64,000 nucleotides of DNA from Lachnospiraceae bacterium. Its GTDB lineage: Bacteria; Bacillota; Clostridia; Lachnospirales; Lachnospiraceae. A program made the translations under genes and the position numbers. Below the pieces are notes generated by a model. That model had not been told where the DNA came from and made no database searches. It saw only the letters and a list, made by a program, of their open reading frames with translations. This document shows, in pieces, positions 16,223 through 24,878 of the stretch; the stretch's first letter is position 1; every line of letters starts with the position of its first letter. The stretch lies in assembly GCA_017432565.1 (NCBI GenBank), contig JAFRIW010000003.1, positions 1 through 64,000 of the forward strand, read 5' to 3'.

Positions 16223-17041
16223 TCAGACCACCGATTTCTTGTATTCTGAGGGGCTCATGGAAACATAACTGCGGAAAACGCGGTTGAAGGACTGAAGACT
16301 GGAAAACCCGGTCTGCCAGGCGATCTCCGTCACGGGGATATCCGTGGCGCGAAGCAGCTCTCTGGCGCGCTCCACGCGCTGAATATTCAGATATTCCAGG
16401 AAATTCATGCCGCATTTGCGTTTGATGTACTTGGAACAATAACTGGGAGAAAAGCCAAGATACGCCGCCAGACCCTCCAGAGTGATTTTCTCACCCAGGT
16501 GCTTCCGGATATATTCCTCCATACTGTTCAGCGTCTCAGAGGATTCGTTTCGCTGCGCCGTGATGCGCTCCGCAATAAGAGACGGATCCGCGGCGAGCAG
16601 TCCCAGCAGCTCCAGGGCTCTGCCGGTCAGACCTGCCTCGATCGAGACGTCGCTTTCATTTTCAAAAAAAGCGGGTTCAATATGGAGCAGGCCGCGGACT
16701 CTCCGGTCGTCCCGGAGCCGCAGCACTTCCTGCAGCAGACACGTGTAATATTCCTTCGCCTGCGGGCTGAGGGTATTCAGAAAAGTGTCGGAGAACCGGA
16801 CCACCACGATTCTTTTCTCCTCGGAAGTCTCCGGATAATCGTGGGTCACGCCCGGACCGATAATCAGTGATTCGCCCCGGTGAACCTTCAGGTCCTGATC
16901 GCTCACCTGCACCTCGCACAGGCCGCGGACGACATAGAGAAATTCATACTCGTTGTGCCAGTGCTTCTTGGAAATATACTGGTCGCGAAGTGCGATAAAC
17001 CAGCAGCTTCCCGTTTTCTCATAGCGGATGATCTCAGACAT
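16223..17041 (-). CDS. AraC family transcriptional regulator
   Basis: About 272 residues from the ATG at 17041, preceded by GGGGGC; the longer frame to 17122 has an implausible hydrophobic extension. A cupin-type sensor domain (KKHWHNEYEFLYVVRG, about 30-110) precedes a C-terminal double helix-turn-helix (about 170-270: ITLEGLAAYLGFSPSYCSKYIKR, then TEIAWQTGFSSLQSFNRVFR). It lies upstream of the GH2 gene in the same direction and is the likely sugar-responsive activator of the glycosidase genes. The 217 bases between them contain a TCTGCC/GGCAGA hairpin (16043-16068) and presumably the GH2 promoter. Confidence 0.88.
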   Translation of the reverse strand: MSEIIRYEKTGSCWFIALRDQYISKKHWHNEYEFLYVVRGLCEVQVSDQDLKVHRGESLIIGPGVTHDYPETSEEKRIVVVRFSDTFLNTLSPQAKEYYTCLLQEVLRLRDDRRVRGLLHIEPAFFENESDVSIEAGLTGRALELLGLLAADPSLIAERITAQRNESSETLNSMEEYIRKHLGEKITLEGLAAYLGFSPSYCSKYIKRKCGMNFLEYLNIQRVERARELLRATDIPVTEIAWQTGFSSLQSFNRVFRSYVSMSPSEYKKSVV

Positions 17042-17069
17042 GCACGGTGCCCCCGAAAAAGTGTACCCG

Positions 17070-17113
17070 GACAAAAACACTGCGAAGATCCCGAATCTGA
17101 TCCCCGCAGTGTT
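17070..17113 (-). terminator. Intrinsic terminator of the keto-acid operon
   Basis: AACACTGCG (17076-17084) pairs with CGCAGTGTT (17105-17113). The inner GATCC-type bases pair further, and read leftward the stem is followed by TTTTT. It lies 45 bases past the rpiB-like stop codon and closes the five-gene operon. Confidence 0.8.
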
Positions 17114-17157
17114 AGCGTACACCTTTTCAGTTTCTGCGTAAACAGTGCAGCCGGTTC

Positions 17158-17622
17158 TTATGTCTCCGGGTGCTCCGCAAGCAGGTCCGCCTCGAGTTCA
17201 TCCAGCTTTTTCAGCCGGATCCGGAACTCCTCCTCGCCGCAGAACTCCGCATTCAGGAAGGCGCGGATGACTTCCTTCGCCGTGTAGATTCCGATCACCT
17301 CTCCGCCGATCGCCAGGACCTGGACATCGTCGTGCTCCACGCACTGGTGTGCGCAGTAGGTGTCGTGGCAGAGCGCCGCGCGAATTCCCCGGATTTTGTT
17401 GCAGGCAATGACCGCCCCGCACCCGGTGGAGCAGAACAGAATTCCTCTGTCCGCCTCGCCGCGCAGGATTGCGCCGCAGACCAGCCGCGCGATATCCGGA
17501 AAATCCACCATGTCAGTCGAATAACAGCCGTAATCCGTCACTTCATGCTGCTCTTTCAAGAGCGGCAGCAGCTGCATTTTCATTGTATAGCCGCAGTGAT
17601 CCGAACCAATTGCAATCCGCAT
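17158..17622 (-). CDS. RpiB/LacAB family sugar-phosphate isomerase
   Basis: 154 residues. The family's GSDHCGY (Asp8/His9 region), the active-site CSTGCGAVIACNKIRGIRAA (about 64-83; the catalytic Cys-x-Thr is kept) and the HDTYCA...VLAIGG segment are all present. The residue before the GxG motif (Cys in place of the usual Ile/Val) departs from housekeeping RpiB. Its place at the end of a catabolic operon favours a specialised isomerase of aldose or ketose phosphates over pentose-phosphate metabolism. Confidence 0.85.
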   Translation of the reverse strand: MRIAIGSDHCGYTMKMQLLPLLKEQHEVTDYGCYSTDMVDFPDIARLVCGAILRGEADRGILFCSTGCGAVIACNKIRGIRAALCHDTYCAHQCVEHDDVQVLAIGGEVIGIYTAKEVIRAFLNAEFCGEEEFRIRLKKLDELEADLLAEHPET

Positions 17623-17656
17623 ATTTACTCCTTTACCGCTTTTCTTACCGCTTCCT

Positions 17657-18607
17657 TCACTGATTCAGATCCCCGTACAGGCAGTCCGAGACCTTCAGGA
17701 ACATTTTGTCGCGGTACGCGATCATCTCTTTGTCGCGGCCGTCCGCGTACTCATAGTACCCCTTGCCGCTCTTGACGCCGAATTCTCCGTTGTTGTAGTG
17801 ATCCGCCAGCAGCGCGTGGACCTCGCCGGTGTCAGACAGATCCGCAAACAGGTAGCTCGCGATCTTGTAAAAAGTATCCAGGCCGCCGAGATCAGCGATC
17901 TCGAAGGGACCCAGGCACGCGTAGCGCAGGCCGAGGCCGTACTTGAAGACGTTGTCGATGTCCTCCATGGAAGCGACGCCCGACTCCACCAGGCTCATCG
18001 CCTCGCGCAGGATCGCGAACTGGAACCGGTTGACCAGGAAGCCCGGCACCTCGCGGTTCAAGGTGACCGGAAAATGCCGGATGTCCAGTGCCATGGCCCG
18101 GACCGTCTCCATTGTCTCTTCGTCCGTCTCCTTCGCCCGGATCACTTCGATCAGTGGGCAGATATGCGGCGGATTCAGCCAGTGCATGCCGCAGAAGCGC
18201 CCCGGCAGCCGGACCGCTTCCGCCATTTCAGTGAGGGAAAGGCCCGACGTGTTGCTGGTCAGGATCGCCGTTTCCTTCACGATCGCGGAAATCTGGCTCC
18301 AGAATTTCTTCTTGATCTCCATGTTCTCGATGATGGCCTCGACCACGTAGTCCGCCCGGGCAAAATCCTGAGGGTCCTGCGTGTATCCGATTCCGGCGCG
18401 GATCTTCTGCGCCGTCTCCGGGCTCATCCGGCCGGTCTCCACTGCCGCGCCGAGGTTGACTTCCATCAGCTCCCGGCTTTTCACAAGCGCCTGCTCACTG
18501 ACGTCGTAAAGCGTGACCTGATAGCCGCATTTTGCAAAAAGCTGTGCCATGGAGGAGCCCATCACGCCGGCTCCCGCGATAAACACGTTCTGAATATTCT
18601 CCAGCAT
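17657..18607 (-). CDS. NAD-dependent 3-hydroxyacid/3-hydroxyacyl-CoA dehydrogenase family protein
   Basis: 316 residues, with the Rossmann motif GAGVMGSS (about 11-18), the SNTSGLSLTEM catalytic-region segment and a C-terminal helical domain. It has HWLNPPH (about 163) in place of the HFFNP-A/V-P of short-chain 3-hydroxybutyryl-CoA dehydrogenases, and KYGLGLRYACLGPFE near 230. From memory, both resemble lambda-crystallin/L-gulonate 3-dehydrogenase and carnitine dehydrogenase. The neighbouring beta-keto acid cleavage enzyme makes oxidation of a 3-hydroxy acid to the 3-keto acid the likely role. Confidence 0.85.
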   Translation of the reverse strand: MLENIQNVFIAGAGVMGSSMAQLFAKCGYQVTLYDVSEQALVKSRELMEVNLGAAVETGRMSPETAQKIRAGIGYTQDPQDFARADYVVEAIIENMEIKKKFWSQISAIVKETAILTSNTSGLSLTEMAEAVRLPGRFCGMHWLNPPHICPLIEVIRAKETDEETMETVRAMALDIRHFPVTLNREVPGFLVNRFQFAILREAMSLVESGVASMEDIDNVFKYGLGLRYACLGPFEIADLGGLDTFYKIASYLFADLSDTGEVHALLADHYNNGEFGVKSGKGYYEYADGRDKEMIAYRDKMFLKVSDCLYGDLNQ

Positions 18608-18654
18608 CTCTTTTCTCCTTGAAAAAGATCTGTACAGCAGGGCTCCGAACCGGA

Positions 18655-19590
18655 TCAGAACCGGACTTTGTCCAGCCCCTTTAAGTGCAGCATCTGCCGC
18701 GCCTCGTCACTGGAGGCGATCTCGAAGTCCAGATCCTCCAGAATCCGGCGGATCTTCGTCACCTGCTCCGCGTTGTTCTTCGCCAGCGTGCCGTCCGGAT
18801 GAATATAGAGCCCGTCCTCGAGACCGACGCGGACGTTTCCGCCGTTTAAGGCCATCATGGCGCCCAGCTTGAACATTTTGCGCCCGATTCCGACAGTGCT
18901 GTACTGGATGTCTTCACCGAGCATCTTTTTCGCCTGATCGATCATGAACATCAGCGTGGTGTTGTTGGCCGGCATACCGCCCTGCACGCCCGGAACAAAC
19001 TGAATGTACACAGGCTGTGTGATCACGCCGTACTTCTTCAGGATCTTCAGGTTGTTCAGCTGACCGTAGTCGAAGATCTCAAACTCCGGCATGGTCCCGC
19101 AGCGGTTCATCGCATTGATGCAGTACTCCATGTCCCGGAAGGTGTTTTTGAACACATTGTCCCAGGTCCGCTCCACATATTCCCGCTCCCAGTCGTAGAG
19201 CGGGTTTTCCACATCCGCCAGCAGCCGGTTGTAGCAGAAATTCATGGACCCGCCGTTGGCGGACGCCATTTCCGGAGCGAATTCCTCTATGACGGCAAAA
19301 CGCTCTTCCATACTCATGCCGTTCGCGCCGCCGGTCGTGATGCCGATGACCGCGTTGCACTCCTGCTTGATCCCGGAGAGAATATAGCGGAAAACGGCAG
19401 GATCTCCGGTGGGCTCGCCGTTTTCGGCCCGCGCGTGGATATGGACGACCGCCGCACCCGCTTTGTGCGCGTCGACCGCATTCCGGATGATTTCATCCGG
19501 GTTTTTCGGCAGATACGGCGACAGGCTCGGCACCATTGTCGCACCGGTGATCGCCGCGCTGATTACAACTTTTCTGTCCTTTATGAACAT
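18655..19590 (-). CDS. Beta-keto acid cleavage enzyme (BKACE, DUF849)
   Basis: 311 residues. BKACE proteins use zinc and acetyl-CoA to cleave beta-keto acids into acetoacetate and an acyl-CoA, as in lysine fermentation (Kce) and carnitine breakdown. Seen here are VVHIHAR (His50 and His52, zinc ligands), STGG-like ITTGGANG, IQFVPGVQGGMP, TVGIGR and VRVGLEDG (zinc-ligand Glu). The residue matching the amine-binding Glu of Kce (TGAE) appears to be Thr18 here, which argues against an amino or trimethylamino substrate. It lies between the RraA-like and dehydrogenase genes. Confidence 0.9.
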   Translation of the reverse strand: MFIKDRKVVISAAITGATMVPSLSPYLPKNPDEIIRNAVDAHKAGAAVVHIHARAENGEPTGDPAVFRYILSGIKQECNAVIGITTGGANGMSMEERFAVIEEFAPEMASANGGSMNFCYNRLLADVENPLYDWEREYVERTWDNVFKNTFRDMEYCINAMNRCGTMPEFEIFDYGQLNNLKILKKYGVITQPVYIQFVPGVQGGMPANNTTLMFMIDQAKKMLGEDIQYSTVGIGRKMFKLGAMMALNGGNVRVGLEDGLYIHPDGTLAKNNAEQVTKIRRILEDLDFEIASSDEARQMLHLKGLDKVRF

Positions 19591-19628
19591 GGTCTCCCCC
19601 TGTTCTCCTGCCTTTCCGGAAGGTCCGC

Positions 19629-20351
19629 TTACCCTCTGTAGACCTTCTGATCGTTTACGACAGAACTGTTCAGCTCCCAGCCGAGCTTTTCAAAATGTGC
19701 CTTGCGGGTATTTTTGTCGTTGAAAAGCTCTCTGTGCGCATATTTGGCCACATCCTTCGCAATACCTCTCGGCACGACAATCACACCGTCGCCGTCCGCC
19801 ACGATGATGTCCCCGGGGACGATCGTCACGCCGCCGATCGCGATTTTGCAGTCCTTGGCGTCAAACTGAAGTCTCGTCTGGTCCATCTTCTGGGAGACAA
19901 AATAACTCCAGACCGGGATTTTCTCCATGATGACTTCATCCGTGTCGCGGATACCGCCGCCGTTGGTCACCATGCCGCGGACACCGGCGATCTTGGCACC
20001 GAGCGAATTCTCCGAGCCCATCAGGCCGACATCAACGCCGGACACATCCAGCGCCACAAAGTCGCCTTCCTCCAGATCCTGCATCCAGGGATAGATACAG
20101 ATCTCTTTATAGAAATGGTTGGACCACTCGGTATATTCGTCGCCGATCACGCGCGGATCCGGTCCCTCGTAGGGAAGGTAGCGCGCCGTTCTCGCGATGC
20201 CGACCGCTTTGGTCCGCTCCAGCGGGCGGATCCGGTAATCCAGCGAGCCGTAGTGATGATAGCCCATCCAGTCCATTCCGTCTCTCACATCTGCGACGCG
20301 GAGCGGCTCAAACAGCTCGAGCAGTTCATTATCTTCAGGGTTTTTTCTCAT
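19629..20351 (-). CDS. RraA-like protein (class II aldolase/decarboxylase superfamily)
   Basis: 240 residues from the ATG at 20351, placed eight bases after GGAGG; the upstream start at 20387 lacks a site. The RraA fold is shown by VRGMVTNGGGIRDTDE (about 118-133; the RD pair binds divalent metal), VDVGLMGSENSLGAK and the VVPGDIIVADGDGVIVVP strand. Relatives include 4-hydroxy-4-methyl-2-oxoglutarate aldolases and oxaloacetate decarboxylases. Its length exceeds the RNase E inhibitor RraA, and the neighbours point to a catabolic lyase or decarboxylase. Confidence 0.85.
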   Translation of the reverse strand: MRKNPEDNELLELFEPLRVADVRDGMDWMGYHHYGSLDYRIRPLERTKAVGIARTARYLPYEGPDPRVIGDEYTEWSNHFYKEICIYPWMQDLEEGDFVALDVSGVDVGLMGSENSLGAKIAGVRGMVTNGGGIRDTDEVIMEKIPVWSYFVSQKMDQTRLQFDAKDCKIAIGGVTIVPGDIIVADGDGVIVVPRGIAKDVAKYAHRELFNDKNTRKAHFEKLGWELNSSVVNDQKVYRG

Positions 20352-20560
20352 GTCCGATTCCTCCGTTTTTTCAGTGTATTTAAGCATGGCACCGGTTTCC
20401 CGGTGTCATGCAGTATCCCGAAGCGCTTCACCGGGCCGCGTCCCGGCGAAAATCTCTTCTGTTTTAACTTTAGAATCGGAGGTTAAATGAGACTACTCAG
20501 CTTTTGCCTTAAGCAAAACGTTTTTTGACCTTTTACTATGACCCTGCGCTGCGTACTTTT

Positions 20561-21712
20561 TCAGCGGATCAGTACATGCAGCAGCACAAGCACAGCGAGA
20601 AAAACAAGGTTGGTCAGCGTGAAGTACGCAAGATACCGGCCTTTTTCGACGCCGGGCTCTCGGGTGATAATCTTGAAGCTGATCAGGCTCGCCATGGAGG
20701 CGATCAGGGTGCCGAGTCCGCCCAGATTGGTGCCAATAATCAGCGAATCGATCCGGTCTGTGAAGCCGGACAGGAGAATGGCGGCAGGAACATTGCTCAT
20801 GAACTGGCTGGCCGCGATCGCCGTAAAGACCTCGTGGCCTTCCACGATGCGCAGCAGGGCATCCCGGAAGGCGGGAATCCGGCCCAGGTTTCCGATAAAG
20901 ATAAACAGTGCCAGAAACGTCCCCAGCAGCGCATAGTCCACCTCCCGAAGCGTTTCCCGGTCTGCGGCGAGCGCATAAAGCAGCACTGCCGCGAACGGGA
21001 CAGGCCAGGGCAGGAGCCGTACCACCGTGGTCAGGCACAGTATAAACAAAATCATGTAAGCGCCGATTTTGTGCCGGTCCTTCACCTCGTCCGCGCCGGT
21101 TTCCGATGCGTCGGATCCGGCCGGATTCTGTCCGCTGACAGCGATGCCGACGCGGCGTCCGCGCACCCGGATCCAGATCAGCAGCAGAAGGAGCGATAAG
21201 AGGGTATAAGGCAGGATCAGCAGGAAAAACCGGGGCAGCGGCATGTCGGAAATGCCGTAAAGATAGAGATTCTGCGGATTGCCGACCGGCGTCGCCATGC
21301 TGCCCAGATTCGCCGCGACGGTCTCGAGGACGACGGCGGGGATCAGCCAGCCTCTGCGGACCTCCGGCGCGAATTTTCCGATGCAGAGGATGGTCAGCGG
21401 GACGAGGGTGATCAGCGCGACATCGTTGGTGATCAGCATACTCAGGAAGAAGGAGACCAGCACCAGCATCGTCACCGTCCCGGACACGCTCCGGCTTCCG
21501 GCGGTCATGCGGCCGGCGAGGTACGTGAAGAAGCCGGTTCTGCGCACTCCGGAGGAGATCGTCATCAGGCAGAAGAGCAGTCCCAGTGTCCGGAAATCAA
21601 TATAACCGATATACGCCCGGTCGGGCGGAATGACCGGCATGGAGAGGACCGCCAGGACGGCGGCGACGGAAAGGACGGTGTCTTTCCGGATAAACGCGAT
21701 AAGTTTCTGCAT
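20561..21712 (-). CDS. SLC13/ArsB-type anion permease
   Basis: About 383 residues with 10-11 membrane helices. The start is taken as the ATG at 21712 (MQKLIAFIRKD), preceded by AGGAG; a TTG 19 codons upstream (21769) is also open. Typical features of the ion transporter superfamily are LITNDVALITLVPL and ATPVGNPQNLYLYG in the first half, and QFMSNVPAAILLSGF and GTNLGGLGTLIASMASL in the second. It is the first gene of the leftward operon, so it probably imports the carboxylate the enzymes degrade. The 209 bases between it and the RraA gene hold a small TTTTGC/GCAAAA hairpin only. Confidence 0.85.
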   Translation of the reverse strand: MQKLIAFIRKDTVLSVAAVLAVLSMPVIPPDRAYIGYIDFRTLGLLFCLMTISSGVRRTGFFTYLAGRMTAGSRSVSGTVTMLVLVSFFLSMLITNDVALITLVPLTILCIGKFAPEVRRGWLIPAVVLETVAANLGSMATPVGNPQNLYLYGISDMPLPRFFLLILPYTLLSLLLLLIWIRVRGRRVGIAVSGQNPAGSDASETGADEVKDRHKIGAYMILFILCLTTVVRLLPWPVPFAAVLLYALAADRETLREVDYALLGTFLALFIFIGNLGRIPAFRDALLRIVEGHEVFTAIAASQFMSNVPAAILLSGFTDRIDSLIIGTNLGGLGTLIASMASLISFKIITREPGVEKGRYLAYFTLTNLVFLAVLVLLHVLIR

Positions 21713-21792
21713 GATACGGGACTCCTGAAATATATTGTGCACTTGTTTTTTCGGCCGCTTAGGATACAATCTCCTATGGAGGGCTTCAGTAA

Positions 21793-22902
21793 ATGCATCA
21801 TACGGATAATTCCTTTAATATTCAAGCATATATGACCAAAGGTGTCGAGCGGGTTGTGGCGGACGCGCTAAAAGCGACGCTGAAGGACCCGCGGGAGAGC
21901 GCCTTTATGGTGAAATTTGCGGCGGCGTCCCGGGCGGCTTCCGCGAAAAGAAAGCGCGCCGAGGAGGCGGGGGAGCATATTCCGCCGTTTCTGATCGCCA
22001 GCATCACCAGCAGCTGCAATCTGCACTGCAGCGGCTGCTATTCCCGCTGCAATCACGCGACGGTCGACGCGGAGCCGGTCAGCCAGCTCACCGGCGCGGA
22101 GTGGCTGCGGATCTTTGAGGAAGCGGACGAGCTGGGCATCAGCTTTATTCTGCTGGCGGGCGGCGAGCCCATGCTGCGCCGGGATATTATTGAGGCGGCG
22201 GCGGAAAGGCCGGGCATTCTGTTTCCGATTTTTACAAACGGGACTTTCATGGACGCGCGTTATTTTGACCTGTTTGACCGGAGCAGGAACCTGCTGCCCG
22301 TCATGAGCATCGAGGGAGAGCGCGAGATCACGGACAGCCGGCGCGGCGCCGGCATCTACGACCGGCTGATCGCCAACATGGACGAGCTGCACCGGCGCGG
22401 CCTGTTTTTCGGCGCCTCTGTCACGGTGACCACAGAGAATCTGAAGGAGGTCACTTCCGGGGCATTTCTGAAAAGTCTCTCCGACCGGGGCTGCAAAGCA
22501 GTTGTTTTCGTCGAGTTTGTGCCGGTCACGGAGGAGAGCACACATCTCGCGCCCGGCGATGAGGAGCGGGAATATCTCCGGTCCGAAATCGCACGGCTGC
22601 GCGCGGAGCATCCGGAAATGGTCTACATCTCCTTCCCGGGCGATGAAAAAAGCTCCGGCGGCTGTGTGGCTGCGGGCCGGGGCTTCTTCCATATCAATTC
22701 GCACGGCTGCGCGGAGCCCTGCCCCTTCTCGCCGTATTCGGACATCAATGTGCGGAATACATCTCTTCGCGAGGCGCTGCATTCTCCGCTGTTTCTGGCG
22801 CTTCAGTCCGGCGATATCCTGCTGGATGATCACGACGGCGGCTGCGTTCTGTATGAGAAGCGGGAGCTGGTGGAACAGCTTCTGGCAGGGTCAGGCACGT
22901 GA
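21793..22902 (+). CDS. Radical SAM protein
   Basis: 369 residues. The cluster motif is CNLHCSGC (Cys at about 75, 79 and 82, CxxxCxxC), followed by LLAGGEPMLR, the SAM-contacting GGEP motif, and MSIEG. The C-terminal part has HGCAEPCPFSPY plus a late GGCV, which could hold an auxiliary iron-sulfur cluster as in SPASM or Twitch domains. GGAGGG lies nine bases before the ATG. The gene is divergent from the permease operon, 80 bases away, and may share its control. No peptide substrate ORF was found next to it. Function unassigned. Confidence 0.88.
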   Translation: MHHTDNSFNIQAYMTKGVERVVADALKATLKDPRESAFMVKFAAASRAASAKRKRAEEAGEHIPPFLIASITSSCNLHCSGCYSRCNHATVDAEPVSQLTGAEWLRIFEEADELGISFILLAGGEPMLRRDIIEAAAERPGILFPIFTNGTFMDARYFDLFDRSRNLLPVMSIEGEREITDSRRGAGIYDRLIANMDELHRRGLFFGASVTVTTENLKEVTSGAFLKSLSDRGCKAVVFVEFVPVTEESTHLAPGDEEREYLRSEIARLRAEHPEMVYISFPGDEKSSGGCVAAGRGFFHINSHGCAEPCPFSPYSDINVRNTSLREALHSPLFLALQSGDILLDDHDGGCVLYEKRELVEQLLAGSGT

Positions 22903-22944
22903 CAGAGCCGGATTTTGCCCGGTTATCTCACAAGTTCCGGAAAA

Positions 22945-22973
22945 TTACTTGAATGTTGAAGCTAGTTCCGCAT
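22945..22973 (+). repeat. IS30 left terminal inverted repeat
   Basis: It starts TTACTTGAATGTTGAAG and ends GTTCCGCAT. It matches the opposite strand of 24879-24907 with about five mismatches. A second inverted copy of its inner half follows 18 bases further in. Confidence 0.75.
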
Positions 22974-23185
22974 AGGGATAAAGCTATATTCTATGCGGGA
23001 TTAACTTCTGTTTTCCTCTTCATTTGTGATTGTTTTTATACTATAATCATCTCTGCCAGAGGCAGTTTTTCTCGTTTTCAGGCATGCCAAAACGGCATCT
23101 GGGAACAGTGTGCGAGACTGACTTCCACATGCCAGATTTTACCCTTGCCTGTTTTTCGTGAAAGCCTGCCTGTGCGTATCGTTTT

Positions 23186-24502
23186 TTATTTCAATAATTC
23201 TGGCGTAAGTTTTACTTCGTCCGGCATGATCTCATGGTAGTTCATGGCAGTGAGAAGTTTTTCGTCCAGAAGCAGCTGAGACAGTTTGAAGGGGCTGAGA
23301 CCGTTCAGACTGTCTCTTTTTGTACTGTTGATGTGATTCGCAAGAAGATTTGTTTTTTCCTGCGTCAGGTCGTCAAAGGTTTCTCCCTTTTTGCGGACAT
23401 ATCGGATATACTCATAATTCTTTTCACAACAGCCCTTTTGCCAGAAGGAATACGGATCACAGTAGAAAACGGTCGTCCGCCGGCCTTTTACAGATGAGGC
23501 CTCCAGGTATTCACGACCCGAAAATTCTCCGCCGCCATCCGTTAGGATCACTTCAAAGAGTTTCCTGAAAACCTCTGTACCCAGCTTCTCTTCCAGCCAG
23601 TCAACGACTCTGTGCACTTCCTCCTTTGTCTGAGCCTCCAGAAGAAAGATCAGCATGAGCGCAGTCCGGCGGAATGTAAATGTCAGGAGTACCTTTTTCC
23701 CATTCTTTTTTCCTTCGACACAGTCCATTTCAACGATGCTGGCATCCGGATGCTTCTCGACAAAGAGGCGGAAGTCTTCGTAGTTGTGTCCGACCCGGTA
23801 TTTTCGGTCCTTAGCTCCTGTCTCTGTCGGTTTCTTGCGCTTCTTATACTTCACCTTTCGCCTCAGATCGATGTTGCGAACATCAAAAACGCCTGCATCA
23901 ATATACGTATACATCGTTCTGCGGGAACATTTCAGCTCACCCGCATGCGTAGCATAAATATGCGCAAGCGATTGGCCCTGTTTTATAAGCGGTGTCAGGA
24001 TATCATTCATCCGCTGTATGCTTTCAGGAGTCTGATTGATTCCTTCACGTGTTGACACTAACAGATCCCGGTAGCGATCTTCTGCATACTTGGAAGAATA
24101 GATCCGCTTTTCCATCATACAGTTAACTCTTTTTCCACAGCCATTGCATACGTAAGGTGCTTTCAAAAGTTTTGCGCATTGCTGCGGCCGGTATGCCTTG
24201 CAGATATCACTGCAGCGGAACTTCCGACATGTACGGCACGTCTGGAGGCACTCCCGGTCGCCGCAGACATGCATGATCACGCAGCGGTTGTGTATATCCC
24301 GGTTCGCTTCACAGGGAATGTTTCCAAAGCCCTTATACTCCTTGATCTGAGCATTACGGCGGACCTCCTTTGAAACAGTTGTCGGATCTTTCCGTATGCT
24401 CCGTCCGATTTCGGCGAAGGAATCGTTATTGATAAGCCCTTTTTCAATGTTGATCCGATCTGACAAGGTCAGATGTTTCTGATTACCTTTTTCTTTGTTC
24501 AT
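23186..24502 (-). CDS. IS30 family transposase
   Basis: 438 residues from the ATG at 24502, with AGAGGAG upstream; the 51-base extension lacks a site. The N-terminal helix-turn-helix is HLTLSDRINIEKGL...SFAEIGRSIRKDPTTVSKEV. A cysteine-rich segment with several CxxC pairs (about residues 73-130) follows. The DDE core has VEMDCVEG, VILTDGGGEF and QKGCCEKNYEYIR as the D, D and E blocks. All catalytic blocks are intact, so the enzyme may be active. Confidence 0.92.
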   Translation of the reverse strand: MNKEKGNQKHLTLSDRINIEKGLINNDSFAEIGRSIRKDPTTVSKEVRRNAQIKEYKGFGNIPCEANRDIHNRCVIMHVCGDRECLQTCRTCRKFRCSDICKAYRPQQCAKLLKAPYVCNGCGKRVNCMMEKRIYSSKYAEDRYRDLLVSTREGINQTPESIQRMNDILTPLIKQGQSLAHIYATHAGELKCSRRTMYTYIDAGVFDVRNIDLRRKVKYKKRKKPTETGAKDRKYRVGHNYEDFRLFVEKHPDASIVEMDCVEGKKNGKKVLLTFTFRRTALMLIFLLEAQTKEEVHRVVDWLEEKLGTEVFRKLFEVILTDGGGEFSGREYLEASSVKGRRTTVFYCDPYSFWQKGCCEKNYEYIRYVRKKGETFDDLTQEKTNLLANHINSTKRDSLNGLSPFKLSQLLLDEKLLTAMNYHEIMPDEVKLTPELLK

Positions 24503-24878
24503 AGCTCCTCTTTCTGCACAGGCCAGGCAATCAGTAACCAGTACAGTATACAATAGAGAAGCGGAGCCTGCGTGGTATTACAAACAGAAACAAGGCTATT
24601 CGCATCCGCCAGCCTTGACAGCCGGCATCAGCGTGGGTGCTCTATTTTGGCGACGGGAACTCAGGGATATCGGTACATCAGGAATTCCCGTCGGACTGCC
24701 GATCATACCACGCAGAAGCCGTCGGTCAAGGCCAAGCCGCTGACGCGGTGGCTGACTTCTTGGTTGTCATTGGATTGTTGGCTCAGGAGAATCTAGGAAT
24801 ATCGCCTGAGACCGTGCAATCATAAAAGACTCGATGTATGCGGAGGTAATGTCAGCTACTGTGGAATTTACTTCTGCA
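24503..24878. other. Non-coding right segment of the IS element
   Basis: About 375 bases between the transposase start and the right repeat. Three overlapping short rightward frames exist (60-80 codons), but none has a good ribosome site or recognisable motif. The segment must include the transposase promoter (read leftward); otherwise I see nothing convincing in it. Confidence 0.4.

Noticed and set aside
17657-19590. Carnitine or lysine-fermentation genes
   Set aside because: The dehydrogenase and BKACE resemble parts of these pathways, but the BKACE lacks the amine-binding Glu and the other pathway genes are missing.
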